DNA of 5,928 bases from JBBQSF01 sp038214085 (lineage in GTDB: Bacteria > Bacteroidota > Bacteroidia > Bacteroidales > CG2-30-32-10). Below are positions 5,288 through 5,928 of the stretch, in pieces; position 1 is the stretch's first letter, and each line of letters starts with the position of its first letter. The stretch covers positions 1 through 5,928 of the forward strand of contig JBBQSF010000156.1 of assembly GCA_038214085.1 (NCBI GenBank), given 5' to 3'. The position numbers were made by a program, and so were the translations under genes. The notes beneath the pieces are model-generated. The model saw nothing but the letters and a program-made list of their open reading frames with translations, did no database searches and was not told the DNA's origin.

Positions 5288-5928
5288 ATGAACAAAAAAG
5301 TAAAAACTGCAAGGCTTTCGATTTTTTCTAATTCGCTGCTGATTGTATTAAAAACAGTTGTTGGATTGTTTTCTGGTTCCGTGAGTATTCTTTCAGAAGC
5401 CATTCATTCCTTTATCGATCTGTTGGCTGCAATAATCGCTTTTTTTTCCGTAAAAATTTCGGACAATCCACCTGACGAAAAACATCCTTATGGACATGGA
5501 AAATATGAAAATGTTTCAGGTGTAATTGAAGCATTGCTCATATTTATTGCTGCGATCTGGATTATTTATGAAGCTGTGAAAAAATTTCTAAATCTGGATG
5601 AAGTAACGAACCTTGGATGGGGCTTTGGTGTAATGCTGGTTTCTGCAGTGGTAAACTTCTTTGTTTCGCGAAGATTGTATAAAGTGGCAAAAGAGACCGA
5701 CTCTATCGCCTTAGAGGCTGATGCGCTGCACCTCAAAGTGGATGTGTTGACTTCACTTGGGGTCAGTATCGGATTGCTATTAATTGGGATAACCGGATTT
5801 CACCAACTCGATCCTGTTATTGCTATAATTGTAGCAATATTTATTCTAAGAGAATCATTTATCCTTTTAAAAAATGCCTATTCTCCCTTGCTCGATGTGC
5901 AGCTTCCTGCTGAGGATGTTCAAATTAT
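5288..5928 (+). CDS. cation diffusion facilitator transporter (partial, 3' end missing)
   Basis: The first 213 residues of an inner-membrane proton/metal antiporter of the CDF family (COG0053-like), which exports divalent cations such as Zn2+ or Fe2+; the frame is still open at the window edge. TM1 spans about 12-30. SEAIHSFID in TM2 supplies H40 and D44, HPYGHGKYE (66-74) is the conserved loop, and ADALHLKVDVLTS in TM5 supplies H148 and D152. Further helices lie near 77-95, 111-127 and 174-187. The transport site is therefore HxxxD plus HxxxD, a pair associated with zinc-selective members, whereas E. coli YiiP has DxxxD plus HxxxD. Metal choice remains inference. The cytoplasmic C-terminal domain has only begun (LPAEDVQI). 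ATG 5288 is the natural start. Confidence 0.92.
   Translation, partial: MNKKVKTARLSIFSNSLLIVLKTVVGLFSGSVSILSEAIHSFIDLLAAIIAFFSVKISDNPPDEKHPYGHGKYENVSGVIEALLIFIAAIWIIYEAVKKFLNLDEVTNLGWGFGVMLVSAVVNFFVSRRLYKVAKETDSIALEADALHLKVDVLTSLGVSIGLLLIGITGFHQLDPVIAIIVAIFILRESFILLKNAYSPLLDVQLPAEDVQI

Overview
The window looks like a chromosomal segment of an AT-rich member of the Bacteroidota. The evidence is repeated TAnnTTTG-type -7 promoter elements, no clear Shine-Dalgarno sites, a tRNA gene without encoded CCA, and proteins typical of that phylum. Genus cannot be read from the sequence.

Layout. Bases 1-239 hold a possible promoter and a nested inverted-repeat (REP/BIME-like) cluster with a GC-rich hairpin inside it. 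Next on the + strand come truA (tRNA pseudouridine 38-40 synthase), a small DCC-family thiol-disulfide oxidoreductase read from a TTG start, a 186-residue pentapeptide-repeat protein resembling McbG/Qnr, and a RhlE-like DEAD-box RNA helicase. The helicase is preceded by a strong -7 element and a leader of about 195 nt that can fold into several stem-loops. A bidirectional terminator separates this block from a minus-strand locus: a tRNA-Arg(ACG) gene, a small GIY-YIG nuclease gene whose last codons lie inside the tRNA, and a 33-nt second copy of the tRNA 5' end, split by a 20-bp perfect palindrome. The + strand resumes with an outer-membrane beta-barrel protein (TTG start) and a cation diffusion facilitator transporter cut by the window end.

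The most notable region is 3916-4257. The GIY-YIG gene sits exactly between two copies of the tRNA-Arg 5' end. The only promoter-like element I can see lies upstream of the disrupted outer copy. This is best explained as a small nuclease cassette that entered the 5' part of a tRNA gene, restored an intact tRNA, and now shares its transcript. Processing of that tRNA by RNase P would remove the cassette's stop codon.

The other genes look like ordinary housekeeping or envelope genes without one shared pathway. TruA is functionally linked to the tRNA, which carries U39, a possible TruA target.
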